Of a DNA stretch of 64,000 nt, positions 27,436 to 37,185 are shown piece by piece (position 1 is the first letter of the stretch; the number at the start of each line of letters is the position of its first letter). A program made the position numbers and the translations under genes. Where the stretch lies: assembly GCF_900115555.1 (NCBI RefSeq), contig NZ_FOWX01000003.1, positions 178,666 through 242,665 of the forward strand, read 5' to 3'. The notes under the pieces were generated by a model. The model saw only the letters and a program-made list of their open reading frames with translations. It made no database searches and was not told the origin of the DNA. Source of the stretch: Pseudomonas borbori. GTDB lineage: Bacteria; Pseudomonadota; Gammaproteobacteria; Pseudomonadales; Pseudomonadaceae.

Positions 27436-28290
27436 TCAGTGAATCAAACCGACGCGCGAGAAATTCGGCAGATTGCGCAATTTCGGGTCGGGCCAGCTCA
27501 TCCAGACGGCGAACGCCTTGCCGACGATATTCTGGTCCGGCACCATGCCCAACAAGGGCTTTGAAATTGCAGGATCGTTCCAGTAACGGCTGTCGTTGGA
27601 GTTGTCGCGGTTGTCGCCCATCATGAAGTAATGCCCTTGCGGCACCACCCACTCACGCCCCGGTTCGGCCCGATAACGATTCATTTCCTTGCGGATCAGG
27701 TGCTCGGCCGCGCCCAGACGCTCCTCATAGAGGGCCGCGCTGCCAAGACTGCCTGGCTCTTCGCCGAGCAATTTCTCGGCTACCGGCTGATCGTTGACTA
27801 ACAGACGCTTGTCGCTGGTGTAGCGAATCCGATCACCGGCCAGGCCCACCACACGCTTGATGTAGTTGATGTTCGGGTCGCTCGGGTAACGGAACACCAT
27901 GACATCGCCACGCTGCGGGTCGTCCACCGCGATGATCTTGGTGTCCAGCACCGGCAGGCGGATGCCATAGGCGAATTTGTTGACCAGGATGAAATCGCCC
28001 ACTTCCAGGGTCGGCTTCATCGAGCCGGACGGTATCTGGAACGGCTCGACCAGGAAGGAGCGCAGCACCAGCACGATCGCCAGCACCGGGAAGAACGACT
28101 TGCCGTACTCCACCAGCAATGGTTCTTTGTTCAGGCGCTCGACTACCGCCTCGTCGGGCTGATCGACCTGGCCCTGGTAGTTGGCAATGGCCGTGCGCCG
28201 GCGCGGAGCCAGGAAAACCAGATCGAACAGCGCCAGCGCACCACAAACGGCGACGGCGATTACCAGCAACAACGGGAAATTTAGCGACAT
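27436..28290 (-). CDS. lepB: Signal peptidase I
   Basis: A 284-residue inner-membrane serine protease that removes signal peptides from exported proteins. Two N-terminal hydrophobic segments (about 4-28 and 66-82) anchor it. The catalytic dyad is Ser90 in IPSGSMKPTL and Lys145 in YIKRVVGLAGD, and the family boxes GDNRDNSNDSRYW and GDVMVFRYP are present. Five bases separate it from lepA, so they are co-transcribed as in other Pseudomonas. Confidence 0.97.
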   Translation of the reverse strand: MSLNFPLLLVIAVAVCGALALFDLVFLAPRRRTAIANYQGQVDQPDEAVVERLNKEPLLVEYGKSFFPVLAIVLVLRSFLVEPFQIPSGSMKPTLEVGDFILVNKFAYGIRLPVLDTKIIAVDDPQRGDVMVFRYPSDPNINYIKRVVGLAGDRIRYTSDKRLLVNDQPVAEKLLGEEPGSLGSAALYEERLGAAEHLIRKEMNRYRAEPGREWVVPQGHYFMMGDNRDNSNDSRYWNDPAISKPLLGMVPDQNIVGKAFAVWMSWPDPKLRNLPNFSRVGLIH

Positions 28291-28295
28291 GGGAC

Positions 28296-30095
28296 CTAGC
28301 TATCCAATCTGAGCACGGCGAGGAAGGCTTCTTGTGGAATTTCCACGTTACCAACCTGCTTCATCCTTTTCTTACCGGCCTTCTGCTTTTCCAGCAGTTT
28401 GCGCTTGCGGCTCACATCACCGCCGTAACACTTGGCCAGCACGTTCTTCCTGAGCGCCTTGACGGTGGTGCGCGCGACAATCTGCCCGCCGATGGCGGCC
28501 TGGATCGCCACATCGAACATCTGCCGCGGAATCAGCTCTTTCATCTTCTCGGTCAACGCACGCCCTTTGTAGTGGGCGTTGTCACGGTGCACGATCAGCG
28601 CCAGGGCGTCGACCTTCTCACCGTTGATCAATACGTCCAGCTTGACCAGATTGGCCGACTGATAACGATCGAAGTGATAGTCCAGCGACGCATAGCCACG
28701 GCTGGTCGACTTCAGGCGGTCGAAGAAGTCCAGCACCACTTCGTTCATCGGCAGGTCGTAGGTCACTTGCACCTGCGAGCCGAGGAACAGCATGTCGTGC
28801 TGCACGCCACGCTTCTCGATGCACAGGGTGATGACGTTACCCAGGTGCTCCTGCGGCACCAGGATATTGGCCCGCACGATCGGCTCACGCATGTCTTCGA
28901 TGGTCGACAGATCCGGTAGCTTGGACGGGTTATCGACGTAGATCGTCTCGCCGGTCTTGAGCAGCAACTCGAAAATAACCGTCGGTGCGGTGGTGATCAG
29001 ATCCAGGTCGTACTCGCGCTCCAGGCGCTCCTGGATGATTTCCATGTGCAGCATGCCGAGGAAGCCGCAGCGGAAGCCGAAGCCCAGGGCATCGGAGCTT
29101 TCCGGGGTGTACTGCAAGGATGAGTCGTTCAGCGTGAGCTTTTGCAGGGCATCACGGAAATCCTCGAAGTCGTCGGAACTGACCGGAAACAGACCGGCAT
29201 AGACCTGCGGCTGGATGCGCTTGAAGCCTGGCAGCATTTCGACGTCGGGGGTCGAGCTCAGGGTCAGGGTGTCGCCCACCGGCGCACCGTGAATGTCCTT
29301 GATGCCGGCGATGATGAAGCCGACTTCGCCGGCCTTGAGGTCGACCGTGGCGCAGTGCTTGGGGTTGAAGACGCCGACACTGTCGACCAGGTGAATCTTG
29401 CCGGTGGATTTCACCAGCACCTTGTCGCCCTTCTTGATCCGCCCGTGGCGCACGCGCACCAGGGAAACCACCCCCAGGTAGTTGTCGAACCAGGAGTCGA
29501 TGATCAACGCCTGCAAGGGCGCCTCGATATCGCCGGCCGGCGCGGGAATGGTATGTACCAGACGCTCGAGCACTTCGTCGACCCCCAGGCCGGTCTTGGC
29601 GCTACAGGTCACGGCATCGGTGGCATCGATGCCGATGATTTTCTCGATTTCTTCCTTGACCCGATCCGGGTCGGCCTGCGGCAGGTCGATCTTGTTCAGC
29701 ACCGGCATGACCTCGAGGCCTTGCTCGATGGCGGTGTAGCAGTTGGCGACCGATTGCGCCTCGACCCCCTGACCGGCATCAACCACCAGCAGCGCGCCTT
29801 CGCAGGCCGCCAGGGAGCGGCTGACTTCATAGGTGAAGTCGACGTGCCCGGGGGTATCGATGAAGTTCAACTGGTAGGTCTTGCCGTCGCGCGCCTTGTA
29901 ATACAGGGTCACGCTATGCGCCTTGATGGTGATCCCGCGCTCACGTTCGAGGTCCATGGAATCCAGGACCTGGGCTTCCATTTCACGATCGGCGAGGCCA
30001 CCACACATCTGGATGAAGCGATCGGCCAGGGTGGACTTGCCGTGATCGATGTGGGCGATGATGGAGAAATTGCGGATATGACTCAGGTCACTCAC
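28296..30095 (-). CDS. lepA: Elongation factor 4 (LepA), ribosome-associated GTPase
   Basis: A 599-residue translational GTPase. The G1 box AHIDHGKST, the switch segment [10 protein letters not shown]3 DTPGHVDF and G4 NKID occur in order in the first 150 residues. Domains II, III and V follow, and the LepA-specific C-terminal domain holds [17 protein letters not shown]. LepA affects ribosome assembly and initiation and is stress-related. The start is GTG at 30095. It has a 213-base upstream gap after mucD, so it may have its own promoter. Confidence 0.97.
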   Translation of the reverse strand: MSDLSHIRNFSIIAHIDHGKSTLADRFIQMCGGLADREMEAQVLDSMDLERERGITIKAHSVTLYYKARDGKTYQLNFIDTPGHVDFTYEVSRSLAACEGALLVVDAGQGVEAQSVANCYTAIEQGLEVMPVLNKIDLPQADPDRVKEEIEKIIGIDATDAVTCSAKTGLGVDEVLERLVHTIPAPAGDIEAPLQALIIDSWFDNYLGVVSLVRVRHGRIKKGDKVLVKSTGKIHLVDSVGVFNPKHCATVDLKAGEVGFIIAGIKDIHGAPVGDTLTLSSTPDVEMLPGFKRIQPQVYAGLFPVSSDDFEDFRDALQKLTLNDSSLQYTPESSDALGFGFRCGFLGMLHMEIIQERLEREYDLDLITTAPTVIFELLLKTGETIYVDNPSKLPDLSTIEDMREPIVRANILVPQEHLGNVITLCIEKRGVQHDMLFLGSQVQVTYDLPMNEVVLDFFDRLKSTSRGYASLDYHFDRYQSANLVKLDVLINGEKVDALALIVHRDNAHYKGRALTEKMKELIPRQMFDVAIQAAIGGQIVARTTVKALRKNVLAKCYGGDVSRKRKLLEKQKAGKKRMKQVGNVEIPQEAFLAVLRLDS

Positions 30096-30200
30096 AGGAC
30101 AACACTCGAAAAGGTCGCAGGCGACAGCCCGCCGAAAATAGCCGTGAAGTGTACCCGATTGGCGCCGCAGCCGTCACGCCCAGGCGCCAATCGGCAGATG

Positions 30201-30232
30201 TGAAGAAGGGCGATCGAAATCGCCCTTCTTCA
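30201..30232. terminator. Perfect 14-bp hairpin between mucD and lepA
   Basis: The arms TGAAGAAGGGCGAT and ATCGCCCTTCTTCA surround the loop CGAA, 76 bases after the mucD stop. There is no clear T-run on the minus strand. It is a strong RNA structure that could attenuate read-through from the muc operon into lepA or protect the mucD 3' end. Confidence 0.65.
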
Positions 30233-30283
30233 GTCTTGCGTGCCGCGTTTCAGCTTCTAGATCAGGCCGGCGGCAGCGCATTT

Positions 30284-30302
30284 GCGACGGCCAGGCAAGG
30301 CG
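30284..30302. repeat. Short segment shared with the MITE-like element
   Basis: GCGACGGCCAGGCAAGGCG differs at one of 19 bases from 51975-51993 inside the 200-bp element. It lies just beyond the mucD stop codon. Confidence 0.45.
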
Positions 30303-30308
30303 CCGTCA

Positions 30309-31736
30309 TCATTCCGCCAGCTTGAAGGTGATGAAACTGGCGCGCCCCTGGCGCAGTACACGCATTGAAACAGAGCGGTTCTTCGGTAACTCCTGGGCTA
30401 CCTGGGTAAAGGTCTTCGCCGAATCGATGGCCTGATTATTCAAATGGGTGATCACATCGCCCGGACGCAAGCCGATCAGCGCGGCAGGGCCGTCGAGCAC
30501 TTCGCTGATCACCACACCGCCTTTCAGGTCGAGGCCTTTCTTCTGCTCCGCGCTCAACTCGACCACCTTGACTCCGAGCCGATTGCTGCTGCGCTCCACG
30601 CCCGGCCCAGTCGCCCCGGCCAAGGCTTCTCCGTCTTCCGGCAAGGCCCCGATGGTCAACGCGAGCTGCTTGCGCGAACCGTCACGCACCACATCCAGCT
30701 CGGCCTCGCTGCCCGGCTTCAGGCGCCCCACCAGATGCGGCAGGTCTCCCGACATGACGATCGGCTTGCCGTCGATACTGAGAATCACGTCGCCAACCAG
30801 CAAACCGCCCTTGGCCGCCGGACCTCCCTCCAGCACCTGGGCAACCAGCGCACCCGCCGGCTTGTCCAGACCGAAGGACTCGGCCAGATCCTTGTTCACT
30901 TCCTGAATCACCACACCCAGCCAGCCGCGACTGACCTTGCCGTCGGCCTTCAACTGCTCGGCCACATCCATGGCCACGCTCATCGGAATGGCGAAGGACA
31001 AGCCCATGAAGCCACCGGAGCGGGTGAATATCTGCGAGTTGATCCCCACCACCTCACCCGCCAGGTTGAACAACGGGCCACCGGAGTTACCCGGATTGAT
31101 CGCCACATCGGTCTGAATGAACGGCACATAACTTTCATTCGGCAGGCTGCGCCCCTTGGCGCTGACAATGCCGGCGGTCACCGAATGGTCGAAGCCGAAG
31201 GGCGAGCCGATGGCCAGCACCCACTCACCGACCTTCAGATCCTCGGATTTGCCCAGCCTGACCGTTGGCAGATCCTTGCCTTCGACCTTGAGCAAGGCCA
31301 CATCGCTACGCGGATCGGCACCGATCAGCCTCGCCTCCAACTCGCTGCGGTCAGGCAGACGCACGATGATTTCATCGGCACCGGCGACCACGTGATTGTT
31401 GGTCAGCACATAACCATCGGCGGAAATAATGAAACCGGAACCCAGCGACTGCGCTTCACGCTGGCGGCCGCCGTTTGGTGCGCGCGGCACTTGCGGAATA
31501 TTGCGTTCGAAGAATTCGCGAAAGATCGGCGGCAGGCCTTCAAGATCGGGGATGGCCAATTCGCCAGCCCCGGCCACACGCTCCGGTATTTTCTGCCGGG
31601 TGCTGATGTTGACCACCGCTGGCGCGGCCTCTTCGACCAACTCGGTAAAGTCCGGCAAGCTTGCCTGGGCAACCACCGCCTGCCCCAATAGCAGTAGAGC
31701 GAGCAAGGAATAGAAAGACGATTTCAGGCTAGACAT
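30309..31736 (-). CDS. mucD: Periplasmic serine protease MucD (DegP/HtrA family)
   Basis: A 475-residue HtrA protease with signal peptide (1-25, cleavage near AVVAQA/SLPD). The triad is His115 in TNNHVVAG, Asp145 in DPRSDVALLK and Ser218 in GNSGGPL. Two PDZ domains follow, at about 265-355 and 375-470. MucD degrades misfolded envelope proteins and thereby dampens AlgW-driven MucA cleavage and AlgU activity. I choose ATG 31736 because GGGGAG precedes it; an ATG 18 bases upstream lacks a ribosome site. Last gene of algU-mucABCD, as in P. aeruginosa. Confidence 0.95.
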   Translation of the reverse strand: MSSLKSSFYSLLALLLLGQAVVAQASLPDFTELVEEAAPAVVNISTRQKIPERVAGAGELAIPDLEGLPPIFREFFERNIPQVPRAPNGGRQREAQSLGSGFIISADGYVLTNNHVVAGADEIIVRLPDRSELEARLIGADPRSDVALLKVEGKDLPTVRLGKSEDLKVGEWVLAIGSPFGFDHSVTAGIVSAKGRSLPNESYVPFIQTDVAINPGNSGGPLFNLAGEVVGINSQIFTRSGGFMGLSFAIPMSVAMDVAEQLKADGKVSRGWLGVVIQEVNKDLAESFGLDKPAGALVAQVLEGGPAAKGGLLVGDVILSIDGKPIVMSGDLPHLVGRLKPGSEAELDVVRDGSRKQLALTIGALPEDGEALAGATGPGVERSSNRLGVKVVELSAEQKKGLDLKGGVVISEVLDGPAALIGLRPGDVITHLNNQAIDSAKTFTQVAQELPKNRSVSMRVLRQGRASFITFKLAE

Positions 31737-31770
31737 CGATATAAAACTCCCCATCGAACGAGCAAAATGC

Positions 31771-32226
31771 TCAAAACGCTGCAGCAGATCCGCCGAGCAA
31801 GGCACGCACGACAACCGGTTGCAAGGCCGGATCATCGGCCGTGCGATTGCTGCGCCAGCGCACCGCCGACCAAGCCACGAACAAGCCGACGAAAGCAGAC
31901 AGGATCACCAGCGGCTCACTCAAGGCCAGTTGTTCGGCCAGTAATGCCGCGCCGAACAAACCGATCAGAGGCAGCAGATAGACCAGCAATGAGCCGCGCA
32001 CCAGCAACTCCTCGCGCACGCCAATCACCACCGCATCGCCCACGTTCAACTGCAGATCGCAGAGCGCACGGACATAGCCCCGCCGCCCACCGACCCCCAG
32101 CTTGTCGAGCACGCCATGACCGCAACCGGCGCTGACCGAGCAACTGGAACAGGTGCTTTTACGCAGGGTCTCAACCCAAACGGCACCTGGTTCGACAGCC
32201 ACGACTCGTCCCTGCTCTTCGATCAT
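31771..32226 (-). CDS. mucC: MucC, RseC-family inner-membrane protein
   Basis: A 151-residue protein of the RseC/MucC family. The N-terminal cytoplasmic part carries the cysteine cluster CSSCSVSAGC (about residues 26-35). Two membrane helices follow at about 79-98 and 104-122. The ATG overlaps the mucB stop (ATGA). RseC-like proteins modulate sigma-E/AlgU signalling and in some bacteria influence the Rsx electron-transfer complex. The effect on alginate in Pseudomonas is mild and context-dependent. Confidence 0.92.
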   Translation of the reverse strand: MIEEQGRVVAVEPGAVWVETLRKSTCSSCSVSAGCGHGVLDKLGVGGRRGYVRALCDLQLNVGDAVVIGVREELLVRGSLLVYLLPLIGLFGAALLAEQLALSEPLVILSAFVGLFVAWSAVRWRSNRTADDPALQPVVVRALLGGSAAAF

Positions 32227-33173
32227 TGCACAGCCTGCATTTCTATACCGCGTATCGACAAGGCTATACGCTCCGCCGTACCCAGAGGAATCTCACCAAC
32301 CACAGTCACCATCACATCGCCATCGGCGGTCGCCAGACGCCGCGAAACCGCAGCAGTAGGGCCAAGCTGACTGCGCGCATCTTCGACCATGACACCACGC
32401 AAGGGCTCAACGAACACAGAAAAACGCGCCAGCCCATCGAAATAAACCAGACTGGCGACTTGTTCATTGGAAGCAGGACTGCGACGCTCGGCCACCCGGC
32501 TCAGGGTAAAACCTGGCGGCAACCACTCGGAACGCCAGGCCTCGGCAACCTTAGCCGCCTTGCTGGCAGTTACCGGCTGACAACCCGCGCCAGGCTGCAG
32601 CTCCTGCTCAGTAGGAAGCGCGCCCAGATCGAGCCGGGTAAATTGAAAGCGCTCGAGCAACTGCCCCTTGTCATTCAGCAACAGGGACTTCAACAGCAGG
32701 GCGCTTTCCTGATCCAGGTGCAACTCAACGCCGTAACGATGCTGATCGCGCGGGGACAACGCCAAGACCACAGCGGAACGCCCCGCCACACGCGAATTGC
32801 CGATCATGCGCAGGTCATAAGACTCGAGCAGTCGCTGGACACTCAGACCATGCGCGGACCACGCCTGGGGGTCGCCGATCTGATCGGCCAGGGAACCACT
32901 GACGCATTCCGCGCGATCATCGACACGCACCACTTCCTGCGCGGGCCCATCCAACTGCAATAGCCGTTCGCGCACCACACCCGCCTCATCCACCCGATGC
33001 CAAATACTATGGGTAGAAAAGCTGCCGTTGCGCTCATAGACGAATACACCTTGAAAGCTTCGGCTTCGGCCAGCCTCAGCCAAACGTTGCAGCCAATCTT
33101 GCGCCTCGGCAGCGACAGCAGGTAACGCCAACCAGCTGCCAAGCAACAAAGAGATGACGGGAATAAAGCGCAT
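32223..33173 (-). CDS. mucB: MucB, periplasmic negative regulator of AlgU (RseB family)
   Basis: A 316-residue periplasmic protein with signal peptide 1-21 (LLGSWLALPAVAA). The N-terminal lipoprotein-carrier-like domain spans about 25-200 and the C-terminal MucB/RseB domain about 215-310. The family segment FQGVFVYERNGSFSTHSIWHR is present. MucB binds the periplasmic part of MucA and shields it from the AlgW protease; lipid or LPS signals release it. Eight bases separate it from mucA. Confidence 0.95.
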   Translation of the reverse strand: MRFIPVISLLLGSWLALPAVAAEAQDWLQRLAEAGRSRSFQGVFVYERNGSFSTHSIWHRVDEAGVVRERLLQLDGPAQEVVRVDDRAECVSGSLADQIGDPQAWSAHGLSVQRLLESYDLRMIGNSRVAGRSAVVLALSPRDQHRYGVELHLDQESALLLKSLLLNDKGQLLERFQFTRLDLGALPTEQELQPGAGCQPVTASKAAKVAEAWRSEWLPPGFTLSRVAERRSPASNEQVASLVYFDGLARFSVFVEPLRGVMVEDARSQLGPTAAVSRRLATADGDVMVTVVGEIPLGTAERIALSIRGIEMQAVQ

Positions 33174-33181
33174 GCGCCTCC

Positions 33182-33775
33182 TTAGCGGTTTTCCAGGCTT
33201 GCAGCGCGAGCATAAGGCAGCGCGCTCTCATTAGCATTCATAACCGCTTGCTGAGCATGCTGGCGCAGATACGCCGGCAGACGCTGGTCATGCCAGCCAG
33301 GCGTGGCCTCACTGGCAGTTTCGGCCGCAGCTTGTTGCTCGCCTGCCGTACTGAAACCAGCCAGCATGGCAGGGCCTTGCGCTTGCGGAGCGCTCAAGGC
33401 CGGCTGAGCAGCTTGCTGCGCCAACTGGGTGCTTGCAACCTCATCCTGGTTGTACAAACGCACACCTGCCAGCACGGCGACCGTAACCGAGGCGGCCACG
33501 GCAAAACGCCCGACCGTGCGCCACGGACCGTGAGCGGCGGCCCTGTTCTGTACCGGCAAGGCTTCGTCGGCCAGCGCCGCAGACACAGCGGCAGCGATAT
33601 CCAGACGCGGTTCCAGCAACTCCTTGTGCATCACTGCACGAGCGATCTGATAACGCGACCAGGTTGCACGCAGTTCGGCATCGTCGCTCGCACTGAGCAC
33701 GCGCCGCAGCTCCATTTCATCCGCTTCGTTATCCATCACCGCGGACAGCGATTCCTGCAGGGCTTCACGACTCAT
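33182..33775 (-). CDS. mucA: MucA, membrane anti-sigma factor for AlgU
   Basis: A 197-residue single-pass protein. Residues 1-80 form the cytoplasmic AlgU-binding domain (REALQESLSAVMDNEADEMELRRVL). A membrane helix covers about 88-105 (FAVAASVTVAVLAGVRLY). The periplasmic tail contains an alanine/glutamine-rich stretch and ends in the C-terminal region that MucB binds. The frame is intact from start to the expected family end, so there is no mucA22-type truncation and the strain is not predicted to be mucoid by MucA loss. Confidence 0.94.
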   Translation of the reverse strand: MSREALQESLSAVMDNEADEMELRRVLSASDDAELRATWSRYQIARAVMHKELLEPRLDIAAAVSAALADEALPVQNRAAAHGPWRTVGRFAVAASVTVAVLAGVRLYNQDEVASTQLAQQAAQPALSAPQAQGPAMLAGFSTAGEQQAAAETASEATPGWHDQRLPAYLRQHAQQAVMNANESALPYARAASLENR

Positions 33776-33806
33776 GGCGGTTCCTCTCTTGGCTATCGCC
33801 GCTGTC

Positions 33807-34388
33807 TTAACTTCCCTGCAACAGGGGTTGCAAGGACTTGTCTACGGCCTCACGAGCTCGAAAAATTCGCGAACGCACAGTACCGACCGGACACTGCATC
33901 ACGCTCGCAATGTCCTCGTAACTCAGACCATCGAATTCACGCAAGGTTAGCGCCGTACGCAAATCTTCTGGCAATTGCTGGATGGCCCGATGCACTGTGG
34001 CTTCGATTTCATCCCGCAGCAGCAAGCGTTCCGGGGACTCGATGTCCTTGAGGGCATGATCGCCATCATAGAACTCAGCATCCTCGGCACTTACATCGCT
34101 CTCTGGCGGTCGCCGACCACGCGACACCAGATGATTCTTCGCCGTATTGATGGCGATACGGTACAGCCACGTATAGAACGCACTGTCACCGCGAAAATTT
34201 CCCAGCGCCCGATAAGCCTTGATGAAGGCTTCCTGCGCCACGTCTTGCGCTTCATGGGTGTCATGCACGAAACGCACGATCAACCCCAGAATCTTGTGCT
34301 GGTACTTCAGCACCAGCAAATCGAATGCCCGCTTGTCGCCACGCTGCACGCGCTCGACCAGCTGCTGATCTTCTTCCTGAACTAGCAT
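33807..34388 (-). CDS. algU: Sigma factor AlgU (RpoE, sigma-22)
   Basis: A 193-residue ECF sigma factor, the same length as P. aeruginosa AlgU. The start at ATG 34388 (MLVQEEDQQLVERVQ) has GGGGAG five bases upstream; a longer in-frame version lacks this. Region 2 includes DVAQEAFIKAYRALGNFRGDSAFYTWL and region 4 LSYEDIASVMQCPVGTVRSRIFRAREA. AlgU controls envelope stress, alginate and osmotic genes. It heads the algU-mucABCD operon and is preceded by an AlgU-type promoter, which fits autoregulation. Confidence 0.97.
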   Translation of the reverse strand: MLVQEEDQQLVERVQRGDKRAFDLLVLKYQHKILGLIVRFVHDTHEAQDVAQEAFIKAYRALGNFRGDSAFYTWLYRIAINTAKNHLVSRGRRPPESDVSAEDAEFYDGDHALKDIESPERLLLRDEIEATVHRAIQQLPEDLRTALTLREFDGLSYEDIASVMQCPVGTVRSRIFRAREAVDKSLQPLLQGS

Positions 34389-34447
34389 CAACACTCCCCA
34401 TCGAGTCTGCAGGAGTGCAACATCAGCCAATCAATCGTTCTGCCAAA

Positions 34448-34474
34448 ATAGACTCGGGCGTTGCGCAAAAGTTC
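34448..34474 (-). promoter_or_regulatory. AlgU-dependent promoter of algU
   Basis: On the minus strand GAACTT (34474-34469), a 16-base spacer and TCTAT (34452-34448) match the AlgU consensus GAACTT-N16/17-TCtgA well. It lies 60-86 bases upstream of the algU start, right for an autoregulatory promoter. Confidence 0.8.
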
Positions 34475-34716
34475 TCCCCCCAAACAAGCTTCCTGCAGAA
34501 CGCTTTTTGTCCTGCACGGAGTGACGCAGCAACAGCCGCTAGGCCCTGCTGCGCAAAAATAGTCTTAGATCAGCCATCTGCCAACGATCGAAAATCCTTA
34601 CATGCCCTCAACGCACTTCGGCAAACAGACGACACTGCCCCTCTACGGGTGGCCCTTTATGGATCATGAGAGACTAAGAAAGTTCCTCACCACCACAGTA
34701 GGTCATAAGCCGGCTA

Positions 34717-34743
34717 TTGTGCTGCCCGCCCGCTCTATATACT
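34717..34743 (+). promoter_or_regulatory. Possible sigma-70 promoter of nadB
   Basis: TTGTGC at 34717 and TATACT at 34738 (15-base gap; TACTAG two bases later gives 17) lie 29 bases upstream of the nadB start. The spacing is imperfect. The 383-base gap 34389-34771 otherwise holds the algU promoter and no gene. Confidence 0.4.
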
Positions 34744-34771
34744 AGGGGCCGCTTACCTGCGGAATCACGAC

Positions 34772-36388
34772 ATGAGCCAACACCACCAACACGACGTTCT
34801 GGTCATCGGCAGCGGGGCCGCCGGCCTGACGCTGGCGCTGACACTGCCCGAGCATCTGCGCATTGCCGTGCTGAGCAAGGGCAATCTGGCCAATGGCTCG
34901 ACATACTGGGCCCAGGGTGGCGTGGCAGCGGTGCTGGACGACACCGATACCATCGAGTCGCATGTCGAAGACACTCTCAATGCCGGTGCCGGCCTGTGTC
35001 GCGAAGAAGCGGTGCGCTTCACCGTGGAGCATAGCCGCGAAGCGATTCAATGGCTGATCGATCAGGGCGTGCCCTTCACCCGCGACGACCAGACCGCCCG
35101 CGAAGACGGCGGCTTCGAATTTCACCTGACCCGCGAAGGCGGTCACAGTCATCGACGCATCATCCACGCCGCCGACGCCACCGGCGCGGCGATCTTCAAG
35201 ACCCTGCTCGAACAGGCCAGGCTGCGGGCCAATATCGAAATGCTCGAGCAGCACGTGGCGGTCGACCTGATAACCGAGCGTAAACTCGACCTGGCCGGCG
35301 AACGCTGCCTGGGCGCCTATGTGCTCAATCGCGCCAGCGGCGAGGTTGATACCTATGGCGCGCGCTTCGTCATCCTCGCCACCGGCGGCGCGGCCAAGGT
35401 TTATCTGTACACCAGCAACCCGGATGGTGCATGCGGCGACGGCATCGCCATGGCCTGGCGCGCCGGCTGCCGAGTCGGCAACCTGGAGTTCAACCAGTTC
35501 CACCCGACCTGCCTGTACCACCCGCAGGCCAAGAGTTTTCTGGTCACCGAAGCCCTGCGCGGCGAAGGTGCGCTGCTCAAGCTGCCGGGCGGCGAGCGCT
35601 TCATGCAGCGTTTCGATGCGCGCGCCGAACTGGCGCCGCGCGATATCGTGGCCCGCGCCATCGACCACGAAATGAAGCGCCTCGGTGTGGACTGCGTGTA
35701 CCTGGATATCAGCCACAAACCGGCCGATTTCATCAAGGCGCACTTCCCCACTGTCTATGAGCGCTGCCTGGATTTCGGCATCGACATCACCCGCGAGCCG
35801 ATTCCGGTAGTGCCGGCTGCGCACTACACCTGCGGCGGCGTGCTGGTCGAGCAGACCGGCCAGACCGACGTACCCGGCCTGTATGCCATCGGCGAAACCA
35901 GCTTCACCGGCCTGCACGGGGCCAACCGCATGGCCAGCAACTCGCTGCTGGAGTGTTTCGTCTATGCCCGCGCGGCGGCGGCCGACATCGTCCAGCAGTT
36001 GGACGATGTCGGCATGCCGACCGGCCTGCCGTGCTGGGACGCCAGCCAGGTGACCGACTCGGATGAAGACGTGATCATCGCGCACAACTGGGATGAGCTG
36101 CGGCGCTTCATGTGGGACTACGTCGGCATCGTGCGCACCAACAAGCGCCTGCAACGCGCCGAACACCGGGTGCGCCTGCTGCTCGACGAAATCGACGAGT
36201 TCTACAGCAATTACAAAGTCAGCCGCGACCTGATCGAACTGAGGAATCTGGCCCAGGTGGCCGAACTGATGATCCGCTCGGCGATGGAACGCAAGGAATC
36301 TCGCGGCCTGCACTACACCCTGGACTACCCGCAGCAGTTACCCGAGGCCAAAGACACTATTCTGCAGCCGCCCACCTACGGCGACTGA
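34772..36388 (+). CDS. nadB: L-aspartate oxidase
   Basis: A 538-residue flavoprotein that oxidises L-aspartate to iminoaspartate, the first step of de novo NAD synthesis. The dinucleotide-binding motif [13 protein letters not shown] starts near residue 10. The family blocks [26 protein letters not shown] [14 protein letters not shown] and [15 protein letters not shown] are present, as in the succinate dehydrogenase flavoprotein relatives. Divergent from algU as in P. aeruginosa. Its 3' end overlaps the convergent ygfX gene by 32 bases. Confidence 0.97.
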   Translation: MSQHHQHDVLVIGSGAAGLTLALTLPEHLRIAVLSKGNLANGSTYWAQGGVAAVLDDTDTIESHVEDTLNAGAGLCREEAVRFTVEHSREAIQWLIDQGVPFTRDDQTAREDGGFEFHLTREGGHSHRRIIHAADATGAAIFKTLLEQARLRANIEMLEQHVAVDLITERKLDLAGERCLGAYVLNRASGEVDTYGARFVILATGGAAKVYLYTSNPDGACGDGIAMAWRAGCRVGNLEFNQFHPTCLYHPQAKSFLVTEALRGEGALLKLPGGERFMQRFDARAELAPRDIVARAIDHEMKRLGVDCVYLDISHKPADFIKAHFPTVYERCLDFGIDITREPIPVVPAAHYTCGGVLVEQTGQTDVPGLYAIGETSFTGLHGANRMASNSLLECFVYARAAAADIVQQLDDVGMPTGLPCWDASQVTDSDEDVIIAHNWDELRRFMWDYVGIVRTNKRLQRAEHRVRLLLDEIDEFYSNYKVSRDLIELRNLAQVAELMIRSAMERKESRGLHYTLDYPQQLPEAKDTILQPPTYGD

Positions 36389-36809
36389 ACTTCAGGCGCA
36401 CACGCAAGCGCCTGTGCATGTCCCGCACCATGGCATCGTGCGGGATGCACAGGCCGCGCACCCGACGCTCGCCCGCCAGGCGAAAGCGCAGCACCACGAC
36501 CAGCGGCAACGCCAGGCTGTCGGGGCACAACTGGATGACCTGCCAGCCGCCCGAAGCACTCCACAACTGCCAGCCATCGACCGTACAGCGCAACCCGCTG
36601 AACGCCTGCGGCGCACTCAGCAGAATATGCCGCGGCAACACCCAGGCGGCATGCCCCAGACACAGGGCGACACCCAGCGCCAGCGCCCACCACGGAATCT
36701 CGACCAGCGACAAGCTGAGCAGCGCTAGCGCCTGAACCAACCCGTAGAGCAGCAGCAAGCGCCGCGACGGCTGCCAGCGGCACTCGAAACCGTCACTTGG
36801 GCTGGACAC
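36357..36809 (-). CDS. ygfX: YgfX/CptA-like inner-membrane protein
   Basis: A 150-residue protein with two hydrophobic segments (about 17-35 and 39-57) followed by a cytoplasmic domain ([24 protein letters not shown]). It matches the YgfX family (PF07254), encoded next to sdhE in many gammaproteobacteria. E. coli YgfX was described as a toxin (CptA) acting on MreB/FtsZ, with YgfY as antitoxin, but the partner is now better known as SdhE. GTG start at 36809, overlapping sdhE by 17 bases. A 32-base convergent overlap with nadB is unusual. Confidence 0.85.
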   Translation of the reverse strand: MSSPSDGFECRWQPSRRLLLLYGLVQALALLSLSLVEIPWWALALGVALCLGHAAWVLPRHILLSAPQAFSGLRCTVDGWQLWSASGGWQVIQLCPDSLALPLVVVLRFRLAGERRVRGLCIPHDAMVRDMHRRLRVRLKFSRRRWAAAE

Positions 36810-37047
36810 GGTCCAGGATCATGCGAACCATGCGCTGCAGGTCGGCATCTTCGGGTTCGCCGCGCTGCATGAACCAGCCGAACATGTCCTGGTCTTCACA
36901 CTCGAGCAGCTTGCGGTAACGCTCGCGATCCCGCTCATCGAGGGTTGGATAAACCTCCCTGACGAATGGCACCAGCAGTACATCCAGTTCCAGCATGCCG
37001 CGACGGCTGTGCCAGTAAAGGCGATTGAGTTCTGTCGAATCGACCAT
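36793..37047 (-). CDS. sdhE: SdhE, FAD assembly factor for succinate dehydrogenase
   Basis: An 84-residue protein (PF03937). The ATG at 37047 is chosen because the family motif [17 protein letters not shown] starts at residue 9; it contains the conserved RRGMLE needed for flavinylation of SdhA. The second family block [11 protein letters not shown] lies at about residue 50. It promotes covalent FAD attachment to SdhA and related flavoproteins. It forms a small operon with ygfX and sits beside nadB, another SdhA-like flavoprotein gene, though NadB binds FAD non-covalently. Confidence 0.94.
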   Translation of the reverse strand: MVDSTELNRLYWHSRRGMLELDVLLVPFVREVYPTLDERDRERYRKLLECEDQDMFGWFMQRGEPEDADLQRMVRMILDRVQPK

Positions 37048-37185
37048 GGAGCGGTTCCTTGATAGAGCCTGACGGGGAGGAAGCGGCGCAGTATAACAGT
37101 CAGCTGCAAGTCGGGTGGCCGCCCCCTGCAAGCCGCTCGAGTGAGGCCCTAAGCAAACCGGCGTTCAAGCCTTTTCTCTGCTTTT

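Noticed and set aside
33182..33775. mucA frameshift or truncation giving mucoidy
   Set aside because: The frame is intact with the full periplasmic tail.
34742..36313. A 523-codon open frame antisense to nadB
   Set aside because: Shadow frame opposite a clearly conserved enzyme.
36357..37047. Toxin-antitoxin pair (CptA/CptB)
   Set aside because: The small partner carries the RRGMLE motif of SdhE, a flavinylation factor; evidence for a true toxin-antitoxin system is weak.
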